From assembly GCA_025457805.1 (NCBI GenBank), contig JALOTR010000188.1, forward strand, positions 1 through 6,206: DNA of 6,206 nt, given 5' to 3'. Shown one piece after another: positions 5,997 to 6,206 of the stretch; position 1 is the first letter of the stretch; each line of letters begins with the position of its first letter. The stretch comes from Akkermansiaceae bacterium. Lineage in GTDB: Bacteria; Verrucomicrobiota; Verrucomicrobiia; Verrucomicrobiales; Akkermansiaceae. The translations under genes and the position numbers were made by a program. The notes under the pieces were generated by a model, which saw only the letters and a list, made by a program, of their open reading frames with translations, had not been told where the DNA came from and searched no databases.

Positions 5997-6206
5997 ATGG
6001 ACCCCATTCACCGTAGGACATTCATCAAACAAGCCGGCGCGGCTGCGGCCCTGGTGGCACTATCTCCATCCAAGTCATACGGAGCGGCGCTGCCTGCGCT
6101 GACTTCGCCCGAGGAAATCAAAAAACGGGTCAACTCAGCCCGTCCGCTGCTTGCCGGCAAGATTCCTGCAGATCTCAAGGACCGGCTCGGAGCCACCCAC
6201 TACGAC
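5997..6206 (+). CDS. Tat-exported protein, N-terminal part, 3' end off the window
   Basis: From the ATG at 5997 the frame stays open to the window end (70 codons). The N-terminus MDPIHRRTFIKQAGAAAALVAL is a twin-arginine signal: RRTFIK fits the (S/T)RRxFLK pattern, followed by an Ala-rich hydrophobic stretch and a probable cut near SYGAA (27-31). The protein is therefore predicted to be exported folded, often with a cofactor or as a soluble periplasmic enzyme. The visible mature part, LTSPEEIKKRVNSARPLLAGKIP and on to LGATHYD, is too short for a family call. It follows the GH130 gene by 79 bases on the same strand with no visible terminator, so it may be the extracytoplasmic member of the same mannoside-use operon, for example a glycosidase. 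That role is inference. No ribosome-binding motif precedes the start. Confidence 0.75.
   Translation, partial: MDPIHRRTFIKQAGAAAALVALSPSKSYGAALPALTSPEEIKKRVNSARPLLAGKIPADLKDRLGATHYD

Overview
The window (GC-rich, dense, short gaps, no recognisable Shine-Dalgarno motif before any start) looks like the chromosome of a polysaccharide-degrading member of the Verrucomicrobiota, perhaps Luteolibacter/Haloferula-like. This is inferred from protein style: a SASA-type esterase with a C-terminal Asp-rich calcium-motif tail, a secreted YdjY-domain protein, a PBP1-AraC (XylR-type) regulator and a Tat-exported protein. No rRNA, tRNA, CRISPR array, insertion sequence or integrase is visible.

Left part (1-1657, + strand): the 3' end of a secreted SGNH/SASA carbohydrate esterase (sialate O-acetylesterase family) is followed by a complete secreted YdjY-domain protein of unknown function. 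A gap of 289 bases (1658-1946) holds a good hairpin, probably a terminator, and no convincing gene. The YdjY gene and the regulator gene converge on this gap.

Right part (1947-6206): a XylR-type regulator on the - strand is divergent from a + strand operon-like run: a sodium:solute symporter (SSS family), a GH130 mannoside phosphorylase 22 bases downstream, and, 79 bases further on, the start of a Tat-signal protein that runs off the window. The 121-base divergent spacer carries small inverted repeats that could be operators.

The simplest reading of the right part is a regulated mannoside-use module. An extracytoplasmic enzyme (perhaps the truncated Tat protein) would release short mannosides and the symporter would import them with Na+. 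The cytoplasmic GH130 enzyme would cleave them with phosphate to alpha-mannose 1-phosphate, and the regulator would sense the sugar. The families are clear from the sequence; the exact substrate and the regulatory link are inference. The window looks like a typical sugar-use locus. Its most unusual point is an apparent extra loop of about 30 residues in the GH130 enzyme near the catalytic Asp.
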